64,000 nt of DNA, taken from the NCBI GenBank assembly GCA_036435485.1, contig CM071597.1, positions 144,829,647 through 144,893,646 on the forward strand, in the 5' to 3' direction. The position numbers and the translations under genes were made by a program. The DNA comes from Saposhnikovia divaricata. Taxonomy: Eukaryota > Streptophyta > Magnoliopsida > Apiales > Apiaceae. The notes under the pieces were generated by a model. The model did no database searches, was not told where the DNA came from, and saw only the letters and a program-made list of their open reading frames with translations. Shown here piece after piece: positions 46,481 through 63,496 of this stretch. Every line of letters begins with the position of its first letter. The first letter of the stretch is position 1.

Positions 46481-49400
46481 TGTAACACCCCCAGATCCGG
46501 GGTTCGGGATCCGGTCGTTACGGTTTCCAATTCTATCCACAACACTTGAACTTTCCTTAACATAAAATAAATTACATCTCTATGACCCAACACAACAATG
46601 TAAAACACACCCGTTATAGTCCCAGAGATGAAATCAGAGTAACAATCAAATTTTATTAATCACATTATGAGTTCTTACAATCCAAAAGAATTTCAATATA
46701 AATACATACTCTTTGCCATCCATTTACATAAGTCATACTAGACCATATACTTGGTACTGAAAGAATAAATATATCCTACCAATAGCTTCTTCTTCAGCTC
46801 TGGTAGTCTCAACGTCCTCGCCCGCGTCGAGTGCGCCTTGTGCGAGTCATCTGGTCTAGCTGTTGTTGTGATATAATAATAAAGCAAGGGTGAGCAATAG
46901 CCCACCAACAATAATATATAACTGAACGATAATATATAACAGTTCAAAAGTATCTTTCAAACCATATGCCATGCATTTACGAAAATGATGCCAGTATAAT
47001 ATGAACGATGAATTTACAAGGTAACTTAAAGTATTTGTTTGTAGAAATATCTGCTACATCAAAAGTAAGTGTGATATTCTCATTGCCATTAAAAGGAGGA
47101 ACTTGCATTAAAAGATTGCAATTCCAGTTATGAACACTTTTCCAGCTCTGCCAACAGTAATCATGTTGCAGGAAATAATTAAGTTTGGATGATGAACCAA
47201 TGATGGAGTATTCACCGCGCCCGCTGTTCCAATCTTGATGATCAGTCGAGATCGTACAGCTCAAATTAGATTTACTACCGGTAGAAGGAAGAACTGACGG
47301 CTTTACTTGTCTACCGCCTTACTAGCTCTCCCCGGCCAACGGTTGGGCCAAAGGGGATGGACCGGCGCTACTCGGCCTCTTACACGACTCCTAGTTCAAA
47401 TAGAATTCATGATTCTGAATGTAACGTTCGTCCCCCTTTCCCCAAGTATAATACTTGTTGATAAGACTCTACAAAGTAGTCGTATCTAGTTGGAAAGGAA
47501 AATTCACCAATAACTTCCAAGCTATTGCTTGGTAACGAATATCAACTTGTTCCAACAATCTTACCCCTCGAAAGATGAGAAGGTAAACAACGACTTAATA
47601 AGTCAATAGCACCCGAGTTGCGAGTGAAGAGAATACTTTATGACCGGGAAGTCGACAAGATAAATAACATTTTCCAAGTAAGGTTCCCTTATTTTTAGGG
47701 AGATAGACTCAAGAAGAATGATGTCTGAGAACCTTTCTTGATATAAGATTAATAATAATATGTCTCCGAAATATTTTTCGTAATAATCGAAGAAGATAAA
47801 ACTTATTGAGGTTATTCTAATTATGGAATAAATATTCAAAGAATATTTATTGAATTAAGAATATTTAAAGAATATTTAGGAATATGAAAGAATATCTTTA
47901 ATCAGAGTATTTTTCAAAATAAACCCTGAAGAAATATCAGGAGAATATTTATTGAATAAATAAATATTTAAATGAATATTCAAAACAATATTCATTAATT
48001 AATAAGACCTGAAAGGAATATTTAAGGTAATATTCATAATTAATTAGGAATTTAAATGAATATTCAAAAGTAATATTCATTTAATGAATAATATTCTAAA
48101 TGAATATCAAGTAATATTCATTTAGTAATCCAAGCCTTAAAGGAATATTCGAGATAATATTCGATAATTAAATCAAGCTTCAGATGAATATTAAAATAAT
48201 ATTCATCAAGTAATTAATATCTTAAATGAATATTCAAGAGTAATATTTATTTAATAAAATAATATTCTAAAAGAATATCCAAATAATATTCATTTAGTAG
48301 TCTTATCTTTAGAAAAATATTCGAAATAATAATCGATAATCAATTCGACTCTGAATGAATATTGACAAATATTATTCGTCGAATGATTACGTTCAAATAA
48401 TTATTTGAAGTAAGGATCATTAAATAAATAATCTCGAACGAATATTCAAATAATATTCGTCGCCCGAATAAGGGAAAATATTTACTCAAATATTTTCCTC
48501 CTAGGTAACCTCGATATATCAAGAAATATTGACTCCCGGTCTATATTTGATGAATAAGATATATACACCCTTCTCTGAGGGTCTTACAATAACCGGCTTA
48601 TAATTGATACGTTATCTATCTAATTTATAAGCCAATAAACAATTAGGGAACAAGCATAATGATATAACTTGAAAGTAGGCATGCATGCTATGGCATATGT
48701 ATAACCGAAACATATATATATATATATATATATATTCAATCACAACAACAGCGTAAAAGAAGGGAATTGAAACTTGCCTGGTAGTCGAGTACGGTAAGGG
48801 GTAGTGGTAGCGGGTCCTGGGTCAGCTTGGTGATCTATAAATAGCCAAGGCATTCAGGATTAATCACTTAACATCTTAAAAGTTAAGTTATACTTAAATC
48901 AAAACACGTTCTCGAGTTATCTCGTTATACCCCTTTTTGTGGATTCCTTTTATCATTGATCCGACCCGACATTCGTTCGTTAATACGACATGTCACTGTA
49001 CTTACACTTGGGACATACTTAAGTCATACAAGTTATAAAGTCGATCGTTACGAACCAATATTATACTCCGAGTTTTATCGCCCGTTTTCTAAGTGTTTTA
49101 CCGAAGTTATAATAGAGTCGTCTTTTAGGGGTTCGTTCGCGTTTAACCTCGACTCGAATATTTTTAATAAATCGAAAAATGATCCTTTTGACATACGGTT
49201 TTCTTTCACACCTTTCTTTTTACCTCTAGTATCTATTTACCAAGATTCGTCATGGCTTTACATAATTTACGAGGGTTCAATTTCAGTTACGAACTTTCGT
49301 TTACGGATTCGAACTACTTTTAGTAAATCGGTCATAAATCCTAAACCGTAAGTCTGTTTGATTCGATTCGTTTTCCAAAATGATCTACGACTCAAGATCT

Positions 49401-51207
49401 ACAAGGACATGTTAGATACTTGTCCAGTTTCAGCCATTAGACCTACTGTGATGCTCGGTTTTCAATGATTAACGAAATTTCGGCATTATAACGGCTATAA
49501 TACGAACGTTCCAAAAATCGCAATCAACAACCCAAGCCACACCGGGCATCAATACAACTTATACACATAATAATCATCTCACAAGTCCAGAAGCTACTGA
49601 TCTTAGCATCAAAATTATCATGCATCTTAAATCATATAACTAATTACATAATCATGCTTATAATTATCACTATAATCATACCAAGCTAAATCCATCAAAA
49701 ACATTCATAAATCTCAAATCAAATGCTAGGGTTTCAAGAGATCTACCTTCCTTGGAGTATGATATAACCTTAATAAGCTTGGTATGGTCCTTGTCTAGCT
49801 TAATCAAACCTTAGATCATCCAAAGAAATCATGAAAACAAAGTTAGTTTCTAAGATCCACTATTCATCGTCAATCTTGTAAAAATCATATAAAATCAAAA
49901 ACTAAGAGTTTGGTTCTAAAATTTTTACTACACCTTCTACTCTTCAAGGGCTTTCTTTTGAGCTATAGAACACAAGAATCCAACCATGGGAGCTAGGGTT
50001 TTGAGCCCCATCTTTCTTCTGATCAGAACCTGGACAGTTTTTGTCCTCCAACTTTAAGCATGGATTTGACTAGGCTATAGTACTTGGATTTCCATGAAAT
50101 TTGGAACGAACCTTGCCCATGGAGTAGAGAAGCTATGGTTAAAATTTGGTGATTTTATCATGGATAGAAATGGAGATATGAATTTTTCTTTGTGTTATGT
50201 TTCTGCTGGACAGTTTGTATGTTCTATGTTTTCTTTTGCTTTTCTCTCTTTTCTCCCACTTGATCATCTACTTTTTGCTCATATAACTAGATATTATCAG
50301 CTGGTAGGATGAGATTGATAGCATTGGGGTAAGAGCCAAGAGTCTTGGATAAGTTTTGATAGATATTTGTTTTGTTTCTTGTTTGATTTAAGTGATTTAA
50401 ATCACTTAACTCCTAAATTGTTTTGATTTAATCCTTGATTAAATAATTTAATCCACTCGATATAATTCTCTTGATGATCATATAGGATATTTAATCTTGT
50501 CACAATCTTGATCCTTAATCCCTGATTCGTTCGCTTAATTGCTTAATCTCGTTGTAAAGTTTCAGCAGTTTCTAGAACGCTTGATTCACTGTCTCAGTGG
50601 TTTTCGTTCTAATTTCTAAAATCAAATATAATAAAATTCCAAACATTATAATAATATATAATCCACTGTCCGGTCAAATATTATACCGAAAAAGAATTTG
50701 GAATTTCTGAATTCCGATCGTCTCTGCATTCACTTATTTCCTCCGCGTATTACTAATATGGCTTCGAAACATCCATATCACATCCCGTACATAGGGTGGC
50801 GTGAAAAGTTTTCCAACTTACAAAATCCACTATTCATCCACCGAATTACTATTCACGTACAGGAAACACTATACACGTACGGGAAACACTATGCACGTAC
50901 GGAAACACTATGCACGTATGGGAAACACTATGCACGTACGAGAAACACTATTCATGTATGGGAAACACTATGCACATACTCATTTCCCTTCAAGGATCCA
51001 TTAGCTTCTTCCTGGACGGTAGATTATTCTTATCTAGGTCCTCAACCATCGAATTACTCTATTCTGACAATATACCAATGTATCAGGATTATTGTCCAAA
51101 GCAATATCCATTCATTACAATCATTGTTCTTTGAAACCACCATTCATTAGTGCTCTTTAACCACAATAAGAAAAGTTTTAATTCTACCCAAAATTCGGGT
51201 TATTACA
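46481..51207 (-). repeat. Element B 5' LTR (4,727 bp), complete
   Basis: It starts TGTAACACCCCCAG and ends GGGTTATTACA on the + strand. It matches the split 3' LTR with modest divergence, more than between A's LTRs. It contains the hairpin array (about 47815-48480), a (TA)n tract (48711-48735) and a six-unit 20-bp minisatellite (50851-50979). Confidence 0.95.
50851..50979 (-). repeat. 20-bp minisatellite, six units, B 5' LTR
   Basis: Six units (one shortened to 19 bp) plus a half unit of ATGCACGTATGGGAAACACT type, against four in the B 3' LTR. Confidence 0.9.
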
Positions 51208-52119
51208 TAATAAGAGTTACATTAGAGTGTGTATAGCGAGATAACTTGAAAACGTGTTTTAACCTAAGTAAAGTATATACTTAGCCTTTCAAAAGCGTTA
51301 AGTGATTAATCTCGAATATTATGATTGTTTATAGATCACCGGACTGACCCAGGACAGGCAAGTTTCCAATACTGTGGAACTGTTGTTGTGATAATATATA
51401 TGATTGATTGTTGTTATACATATGCCATAGCATGCATGCCTACTTTCAAATTATAATGTGATACTTGTTCCCTGATTGATGTTGGCTTATAAGTTAGATA
51501 CGAGATATTAGTTATAAGCAGGATATTGCTAAGACCCTTAGTGAAGGGCATATGATTTCATTCTTCAAGTATAGACCGGGAGTCGGTATTTTGTAATATA
51601 GAGATAGTCGTGGAAACCCGGAGGGATTCCAGTGACAGATTATTTGAGGAATGTTATTTGAGTATAATCTCAGTCGAGAAATACTATTTGAATATTATTT
51701 TTGAATATTCATTTAAGACTTGATTTATTTAATGAATATTCATTTGAGGTTATTGATTTAGATGAATATTATTTTGGAATATTCATTTGAGTTTACTTAT
51801 TTAATGAATATTATTTTGAATATTCATTTGAGCTTTATTTCTTTAATGAATATTATCTTGAATATTCATTTAAGGTTGATTAAGTTATCAGATATTATTT
51901 TAAATATTTATTCGATTTATTTCGTGAATATTTTATATATTCATTCGAGGGTTACTAGATATGAGCAATATTTTATAATTAAGAATATTCTTTAAATATT
52001 TATGAGTTAATAAATATTCTTTGAACATTTATTTAATTCTTTTAACTAGTTTTACAATATATTATTTTATTCAAGAATTATCCTTGACCTTCAAATATTA
52101 CGTAAATTATTTCAGAGTC

Positions 52120-52202
<83 letters not shown>

Positions 52203-53493
52203 TTTGTTAAGGAAGGTTCTCACAAATTCTATATTTCATTCAAATCTATCTTCCAAATTATAAGGGAACCGTGCTTGAGAATTGTTATTTATTTTATTTG
52301 ACTTCCCGGTCATAAATATTTTGAAGTTATTCTTTCACTCGCAACTGAGTTGTTATTCATCGATTGAATCTTTTGTTACTTCCTCATCATTCGAGGGGTA
52401 AAATGATCGGAACAAGTCTGTATCCATTAACAAGCAGCTGCTTGGGAAATATTGGTGAGTTTTCCTTTCCAACTAGATACAACTACTTTGTGGAGTCTTA
52501 TCAACAAGTATTATACTTGGGGAAAGGGGGATGAACTTTACGTTTCAGAGTCATGGATGTTATTCGAACTAGGAGCCGTGTAAGTGGCCGAGTGGCGCCG
52601 GTCCAGCAATGGCCCAACCGTTGGCCGGGGGTTCCAGAGGGCGGTAGACAAGTAAATCCGTCGGTGCTTCCTTCTACATGTAGAGAACAAAGATGGGAAG
52701 CATAATATGTGATTGATCATCGTAAATGTTATGCTTCTGGCGCGTCAATGCTCCAGTATTAGTTCATCTTTCAAAGTTAGAAATTTTCTGCAACATTATC
52801 AGTGTTGGCAGGGTTGAAAAGTGTTCAAGACTGGGATTGCATATTTTTCCTGCAATTTCCTTTTTATGAGATATGATGATATCTGGCTCATATTTTTGCA
52901 TAGCAGATATTTCCACGAAAGATATATTTTGAGTTACCTTGTAACTTCATCGTTTATAATATACTGGCACTATGTTCGTTAATGCATGGCATATGGTTTC
53001 AAAAAAATACTTTTGAACTGTTATATATTATTGTTCAGTATACATTAATTTTGGTGGGCTATTGCTCACCCTTGCTTTATTTATTATATCAAAACAACAG
53101 CTAGAGCAGATGGCCGGTCCAAGGTGCACTTGGCGCAAGAGCGTGGGAGCCGTCAGAGAGTTACCCGTTGATGTAGTTACCGTTGCTGAGGAGGAAGCTA
53201 TTGGTAGACTAGTCTTCAGCTTTAAAGCATCGGATATATTTATCCATATAACATATGTAAATGGATGGCAAAGAGTATGTAAGTTAAATTGTAATTCTTT
53301 TGGGTTGTAATAACTCAAACTCGTGATCAATAATATTTGATAGTTACTCTAATTTCATCTCTGGGACTATAACTGGTGTGTTTTATTTTGTTGTTTTGGG
53401 TCACAAGGTTGTAATTTAATTTATGTTGGTTTTGTGGATGGAAATTGAGTCCGTAACGACCGGATCCCCGACCCCGGATCTGGGCTTGTTACA
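51208..53493 (+). mobile_element. Element C, 5' LTR, second part
   Basis: It resumes (AAGAGTTACATTAGAG) where the C 3' LTR reads AAGAGTTACACTAGAG at 61505. It ends GGGCTTGTTACA. It contains the hairpin array (about 51640-52060) and a TTA microsatellite. ORFs made of leucine runs are translations of the microsatellite. Confidence 0.9.
52119..52202. repeat. (TTA)n microsatellite, C 5' LTR
   Basis: About 27 uninterrupted ATT/TTA units; the same site in the 3' LTR has about 36. Confidence 0.97.
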
Positions 53494-56400
53494 GAAATGG
53501 TATCAGAACGAGAGTTATATATCCCAGAGATGAGGCGACGTTATAACAATAAATTCACTAAGATAATAAGAACTCTTGCCAAGTTCACCTAAAACCCTTA
53601 TGGAAATTCTTAAGTATCATAATAGTAACTTAGCTCGATATCGTATGGACGAGCAAGGCAACAGACCTTTAGGCTTACGAGCAGCATGATGATGCTTTAT
53701 TATATGATCGACAATCGGCTTGTAAATTCGACAGAGTACCCTACTGAGAACCCAGAGGACGTTCAAGCTAAGGAGGAGAATCCTGTTAAGGATAAGGAGT
53801 TTACCCTTGAGGAAATGAGGGCTGCAGCCAGAGAGACTATGAGAGTTAAGGTATAGTGCTCAGAGAACTGAACGTAAAGAACTGAGATATTATTAAGAGA
53901 TCTAAAGATGCATATTGGATTCATAGTCGGACTATCGGATGTAGTACCAGCAAGTAAGACGGATTGGAAGAATTACTTGAGATCTTATATGGGGATAGAT
54001 AAGAATCCTTAGAGACTTTCAGATTAATGAGAAAAGAGTTAGAGTAATGCATGATTGTCAAAGACATCGATATAGGACGGGGAGTAAAGTCTCCAGGAGT
54101 AGTTGAGATAGATGCAGCACGTGCCATATCATTTGATAAATGGATTAGTGCAATATTGTCAATGGAATTTTTCCATGAGAAGGCAGATTTCATAGGTTAT
54201 AACTTATGAAGTCAAATTGAGATTGATGAGGTGGTTTTATTCAGGGAAATGTTCATTTTATGAATGGATCATCTTAGAAAGAAAAGACATTGGGGAGTGA
54301 TGGTATGATTGGATAAAGTTATATAAGAAAGTAGTAAGCGAGACGATGATCTCAGAACCTATAAGAGGAAAAGACCTGTGGGTCTATGATAAACTCATAA
54401 TAAGACTACTGTCAGAGACAAAGTATAGGGTTATTTCAACTCAATGAAATGATGAACCAGTAGCATTAGATGAATGTGGTTTAGAGGAATATTAAATTTT
54501 TTCTTTTCCTTGAAAGGATTATAGTAGTTACATTAAGTTTACTCCGACGCTGAATCATAAACGGATCAAGTAATACGATCAGTGGTTAAGAGGTGAAGAA
54601 TGTTTTGAGATGAAACCTGAAAGAGCAAGTGCATGCCAAGTTCTTAAAGTATGAATTCCTGATAAAATAAAGTTCAGCTATTAGGACATGCGGTCAATAG
54701 TGAGTAGTGTCGGTTGACCCCGCTGAGTTAAAGGCAGTTTCAATTGAGAAAGGCCAACCACACCGACTAAGATGAGAAATTTCATAAGATTCACAAGGTA
54801 TTACCAAATATTTGTTCAGGACTTTACAAAGATTGCAGTCCCATAACCCGACTTATTTGTAAGACTAAGAAGTTTGAAGGAACAGGAAAATGTGAGAAAA
54901 TCTTCCTGGAGCTAAAGATGAAATTGGTAATGACCCAGCGTGGCATTGTCTAATGGAAGAAGGAAGACTTTGTGATATATTATGATGCATCTTATACAGG
55001 GTTAGGTGGTGTGCTTATGCAGCACGGCAGAGTAATTACGGATGCATTCGGACAGCACGGTTCATCAGATTCGGATGCCTTGGTAGTGCCAATTTTGTGG
55101 AACGACTAACTTCGACGGCAGTGTTCCTTCTGAAACTAGTGGTTAGGTAGACTAACATTTGGTAGTATCGACTATTAGGACGTATATGTATCAGGAAGAT
55201 GTGGCATGTTTCAGTTTAAAACTTTTGATTTTCCTTTTATGGGATGTATATGTCTGGTTCCTTTCCAGTGGTTAAGCTTCCAACTTTATGTCAAACATTC
55301 TATTATGTTAACCGCTTACGATTCTACCTGCTTGGATGTTCATAGAACTGTTCTTTAGGTTTCGAAATGGATCTTCTTAGTATTACTAGTGGGTGGATAG
55401 ATTAACCAAAATTTTCCTGATTCTGGAAAGAAATCCAAATTTTGGAAAACCTTGTCTTTTTGATTATCAGAAAACGTCATTGAAGAGGGTATAAACTAGA
55501 GCGAACCCTGTGGATGGGGGTAAGGTAGCCGCTATATGGGTTGGTGGACAGATCCTGATTATTACAACTGAGTGAAGAGATAAAATAATAAAGTTGAGAT
55601 TGGACGGAAAAAGGGAAATGTATTTAAGGACCAAAACGGACTGGGAAATTCCGGGATTGACTTAAATGAAAAGGCTATTATGCCTAAAGTGTTAAGCTTA
55701 TGTAGCACGTGGGATTAATAAGAGAAGTTGAAAAAAAAAGGAGAGGTGACCGGAGACGGTACCGAGAAGTCTATTGAGATGTATATGGAGTAAAATTTTG
55801 AAAAGATCAGAAGATATCAAGGAAAAGGGTTGAACAAAGAGTGGCGGTGCTCGAGTTGAGTGACTATGCTGCTCTGGTATCTAAGATTTGCTGGGTAAGG
55901 GAAAGTAGCGAGCAAATACAAAAAGAAGAAGTTTAAGAATGCACGGGAAAAAGTATGTTGATAAGCGTAACCTATCCGAGATAAATTATCTTCGCTATGG
56001 ACGAAGGAGGCACTATACCGGCAATTGCGAAAAGAGTGATGCCATTAGCTAACCATAAAACTCACACATTGTAGCATGGACACTTGGGGGCCCTGTGGCA
56101 AAGAATTATAAAGTGACTCGACCAGCAATGTAAGGACAAAGCGGGTTGCTTCTAACCAAGCGCCAACCGCGAGAACTTTTGATATAAAGTGAAGTGGTTC
56201 AGGTGTATATGATTGACCAGCTTAGGAACTAGAAAGAGAAGTAAAGTGAATAGAGATACGTGATGATGGGATGTTATAAATACCATGGATGTATTATGGC
56301 TGAGGAAAGTGATCAATAAAGGTTTATGAAGATTGTCAGAGATAGTGCCGTATGATGCATAAATGTTATCTGAAACTTAGTACCCTCAAGAAGAGTAATA

Positions 56401-59400
56401 GGTACTAAAAGATTCACGTTGAACTCGACCAAAATCTTCCAGAGCATCCTTGTTACCCTTATCAAGTTCTGTAAGAAAAGCAGTTAGACATATGTTGTCT
56501 TGTGGGAAGGTCATGCAAACTGACGTAAATTTGAAAGAAAAAGGTTAGCACTAAGATACCTATAGGTTATCAAGATGAGAATGATTGAAAAGAGAACCTT
56601 ATTAAGGATATAGGATTTGATTGTCAATTACAGGATGTAGGTTTTTCTTAAAAATAAAATCGAGGATAGAGTATCCATAGATTAGGAGGAACCCTGAGGA
56701 TGCACAAAGGATGGCATTACCCCTTATAAAGACATAGTGAATTCAAATGATATAAGTTGGATTGACCAAGACAAGAATAACATTTAAGAATTTATTGTAA
56801 GGAGTTTCAGAAAGTACATATACGGAATTATTATAGGATCGATTAAATGATATCTTGATATACCCTGTACCCAGAAAATACATGGGGGATGATGAGGATG
56901 ACCTAAGAAACCTTACAAGGAAAAGGTAATATTCTGAGTTTCAAATTGGAAGTTTGGAAGGGAACGTTTGACATAATAATAATAATGCCAAATAAGGCAT
57001 CCGTGAGACCATGAGGAGTATGGATTGAACCAAATAAAGGTTGAGATTATCCTAAAACAAGAAAGAACTAAGAGAAGAAATATCCTAGGTATGTTTAGGA
57101 ATAACCATGATAAAGTTCACACAGAAAGGTGGAAGCAATGACTTATGGAAAAAGACTGATAGATATTTTCTCCTTTAGCAGAGCTTAAGGGAGAATGCTT
57201 TCACCCAATAGTGATGGGAATGAGGTAGAAAAATTCGAGTTGTAATAGATCCAGAAAACATTGATTACAAGAAATTATTATTATTAGGAAAGGCAATTGA
57301 GGTGGCCGACACTTTAAGTATAGAGAAGTGATTATAAATGCTCATACCGAAGAAACAGAATGATATTTGGAAGGACCTTGAAGGTCATATTGGAGTGGAG
57401 GAATTTACATTCCTTCCGATGATTGTGCAAGAATCGACTGTAATAATAGTTTAAGTAAAGATTCGATTCCTGATATCGTCATAAACATATTACATACTTT
57501 AGAAGGTCCTATTTTGAGGTAAACTAGCACCATGATACAAAAATTGACTACGTAAACCGTTGAGTTTCCAATCTTCTACTGAAGATATATGGTTAATAAT
57601 TTCATCAGCTTGTCATAGCTGTGATGGTTGAAGCTCTTCTGCAATTTTATTTGCTTCATTAAATATCTACATTAAGTTCAGGAAGTATTCCTTATAAATG
57701 AGGAATAGTGATTATTTTGTCTTCTTAGGGAGTTTTGATCTGACAATTATGAAACCCATATGATTAGCTAGTAAAGCACTACGTAAACAACAAACGATGG
57801 GGATTTAACAATGGACTACATTAATGTAGTGGTGATTCTTCTGAGAAATTAAGTGGTAACGACTGTGGAGATGTCGGAATGAAAAAGAGAAATAGATTGT
57901 ATTGGATCCAAGTTAGAGAAATCGTCAAGATATATTTTGAATGGTTTAATTTCGGAAAGACGTGAGGTTTAAGATAAATGATAATGCTATGATGGTTCAT
58001 AAAGAGATTATAGCCGAAATAGAAACAAGATGACTGATGAAAGAAATGTAAGGTTGAGAACATAAAGGGGATAAAGTTTGAGGAACAATAAGCGAGCTAG
58101 ATATGTGGACCCCTGAGAAACCCCAGCAATGAAGCTAGAAAAGTATGAAATTGACATGGAAAAGGTTGTTGGTCACAACGGAAAGTTGAAATTGAAAGTA
58201 TGAATGACACATGGATTAACTCCCTTTAAGTTGGGAGAATTCGAGGAAATTTGGAATAAACTGATTGAGTAATTAGAAGACTCATGGATCGAGAAAGTGA
58301 GAATTTAGATGGTTAAACAAAGGAAAGTTTGACCTCAAGAATTTAATGCTTATTGGGTACATGTGACGGGATACCAATAGGGAAATACCAAGTACAAAGG
58401 ACATCTCAATAGTGAGATGACGGTGGAGATAAATAACGAAAGTAAAGAAAAATCAGATAATAAGAAGGATGTGATTGATAAAGAAAAGATCGGAAAAGTA
58501 ATTATGGAATGGGAAACAAGGAATGGTATGAATAGATTGACGAATGGGCTTTCTAACGAATTCTCGGGATGACAACCTGATAGTGTTAGTATTATAAATA
58601 TAAAGGAGCTAGTAGCACGGTGTGGAATATCAGTAACAATGATGTCAAGCGAAAAATCTAAGATTTGACCTGAAAGGTTGAAAGATTTTCCAAAAAAATG
58701 AATGTTGCTAAGATTGAACAAGAATATAGGTCCATAGAATGATGGACAGAGTAGCAAGGATATGTTGACACGTGAGATTACGATAAAGTAGTATTTAATA
58801 CAATTACGATTATTTTTATTCTCTAATGAACCTCTATAGTTCAGAGGTCAATTCTAAGTATGATACTTTGCAATCATGAAAATTTTCTATAATTCTTTGA
58901 AATTCTTTTCTTCTCTTCTCTCTTATTAATCTTCTTTATGAATTGAGAAGAACAACCCTTTAAGGAGGGGAGGTACTGCTACGTGACAATCTGTCTGTGT
59001 GATAGAAGTCTAAATGGAATACCATAACTTGTTCAATTGCTTGTCAAGTACTAAAGGCTGGCCCCCTTCTGTACTAACTATGCAATATAACAAATGTTCA
59101 TTGATCATAGTGATCTCTTAATAAATCTTTCCACTTCTCTATATTGATCGAGATTGCGAAGATTAAAGCGATCAGGAAATGCATAGTACGAGTGAGGTTA
59201 TCTCCGAATTCGCAGCACGATAGTGATACCAAAGTCACTGCAGATACCAATAAGGATAATAGTATATGACTGAGTAAGAGCATAACCCGGATAGTGTCTT
59301 GTACGAAAAGTAGGAAAGTTGATAGAAAAAGGATAAAGTGTGTATTGTAGCACCAGTAGGTGTGCTGAGAAAGGATTGGAATGTTTAAGGATCAACCGGG

Positions 59401-59482
59401 GAACTAGAAAGCGAAATGACAAACAAGTACCCAATTGTTTCCTACCTGATTCCGGGACGGAATCCTTTTAAGGAGGGGAGAC
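53494..59482 (+). pseudogene. Element C internal region: decayed gag-pol remnants
   Basis: It carries the primer site TGGTATCAGAAC (53498-53509) and the polypurine tract AAGGAGGGGAGAC (59470-59482). Recognisable pieces in order are the displaced RT-thumb/RNase H fragment (54597-55110), a possible Gag zinc-knuckle stretch (about 56000-56110), RT palm LNDILIYPVPRKY (56841-56880), and the RNase H end DYKKLLLLGKA...VADTLSI (57262-57320). I could not find the GKLSPRFIGP integrase block seen in A and B. From 57330 to 59470 I see only noncoding sequence homologous in part to A. Stops are everywhere. Confidence 0.75.
54597..55110 (+). pseudogene. Displaced RT-thumb/RNase H fragment, element C (best preserved)
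   Basis: Readable blocks are HAKFLKYEFLI (family YAKFSKCEFWL) at about 54640-54672, VDPAELKAV, LGLAGYYQIF-like and DFTKIAVP (family RRFIEDFSKIAxPLT) at about 54780-54845, CEKIFLELK near 54890, then YDASYTGLGGVLMQHGRV (54981-55034). This is a normal colinear run from FSKCEFW to RNase H, but placed 1.8 kb upstream of the RT palm. Downstream, the RT palm is followed almost directly by the RNase H C-terminal half. Confidence 0.75.
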
Positions 59483-62616
<3,134 letters not shown>

Positions 62617-63496
62617 TGTGACGCCCCCAAATCCGCCCTGTCCGGGGACCCGGGTCGTCACATCAGGTCTCAGTATCCTGCAACACACGTTAGCTCAATA
62701 ATAATAAAATAATTATTACAACAGAGCGGAACAGTCCCACTCCACAGATCCAAGATCGGTCTCGTACTTTATTACAATACGAATTATTACATCTCTGAAT
62801 AATATCTTACACAAGTCTATAAAGTAGCATAAATAACCGGATTCCAGCTGGTCTCATCAGTCCTTGTCGCCATAGCCTGGGGCTTTTTCCTTCCCTTTCT
62901 TTCTCTGGCTGGACGACTCGCCTTTCTCTTTCTTGACAGCTGAACAAATGTTGTAAAGCAAGAATGAGCAACTATGGTGCTCAGAAAGTTCTCTCCTTGC
63001 TCGGTATATAAATATAATAAAATTTACCGAAAGAAATACTCGAAATTTAATGAGAATCGGATATCAGAAATCTGACTTTTGACTCAAGACTCATCTCGAA
63101 AATGAAATACTCAAAAGACTCGTTTAATGAAACTCTGATGACTCAAGATAAATGAATAACTGGTCTTCCATCCTTTTAGTATCTCGGCGGGGCGATCAAC
63201 TATCCGACCGGGAATACCGTCCTCCAATGACACCGCACTTCGTCCGATCACGACTACAATACGATATCAACGAATATAATATATAGTGTGAATGCTAGGA
63301 TCATAAAGGGGTTATTATATCAACCCTGGCATCATAGTGCCTAAAATATTCTCGTGTCCATATAAAGGTACACAAGTCTCTCTTTCTCTATAATGGGCCT
63401 CTTTCCCAAATTTGACCAGTGGAATACAGAATTCCCAAACATTTAATGAACTGATATTTTGAAATCAACTTCACAGGGAAAAAAATATTTGACTGA
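62617..63496 (-). mobile_element. Element D: fragment of another gypsy-type LTR
   Basis: It begins TGTGACGCCCCCAAATCCG, the usual reversed 3' end of a plant gypsy LTR (GGGGGCGTCACA). It then has AAGCAAGAATGAGCAAC, a distant match to AAGCAAGGGTGAGCAAT at the equivalent place in the A/B LTRs. It is cut after 880 bp by element E. No coding sequence. Orientation is inferred from the terminus. Confidence 0.6.

Noticed and set aside
52021..52263. Leucine-rich ORFs (also 62315-62578) resembling membrane proteins
   Set aside because: The leucine run is a translation of the TTA microsatellite.
53062..53310. 82-codon plus-strand ORF and 100-codon minus-strand ORF at the end of the C 5' LTR
   Set aside because: They overlap each other in LTR sequence shared with A and B, where the frames are not kept.
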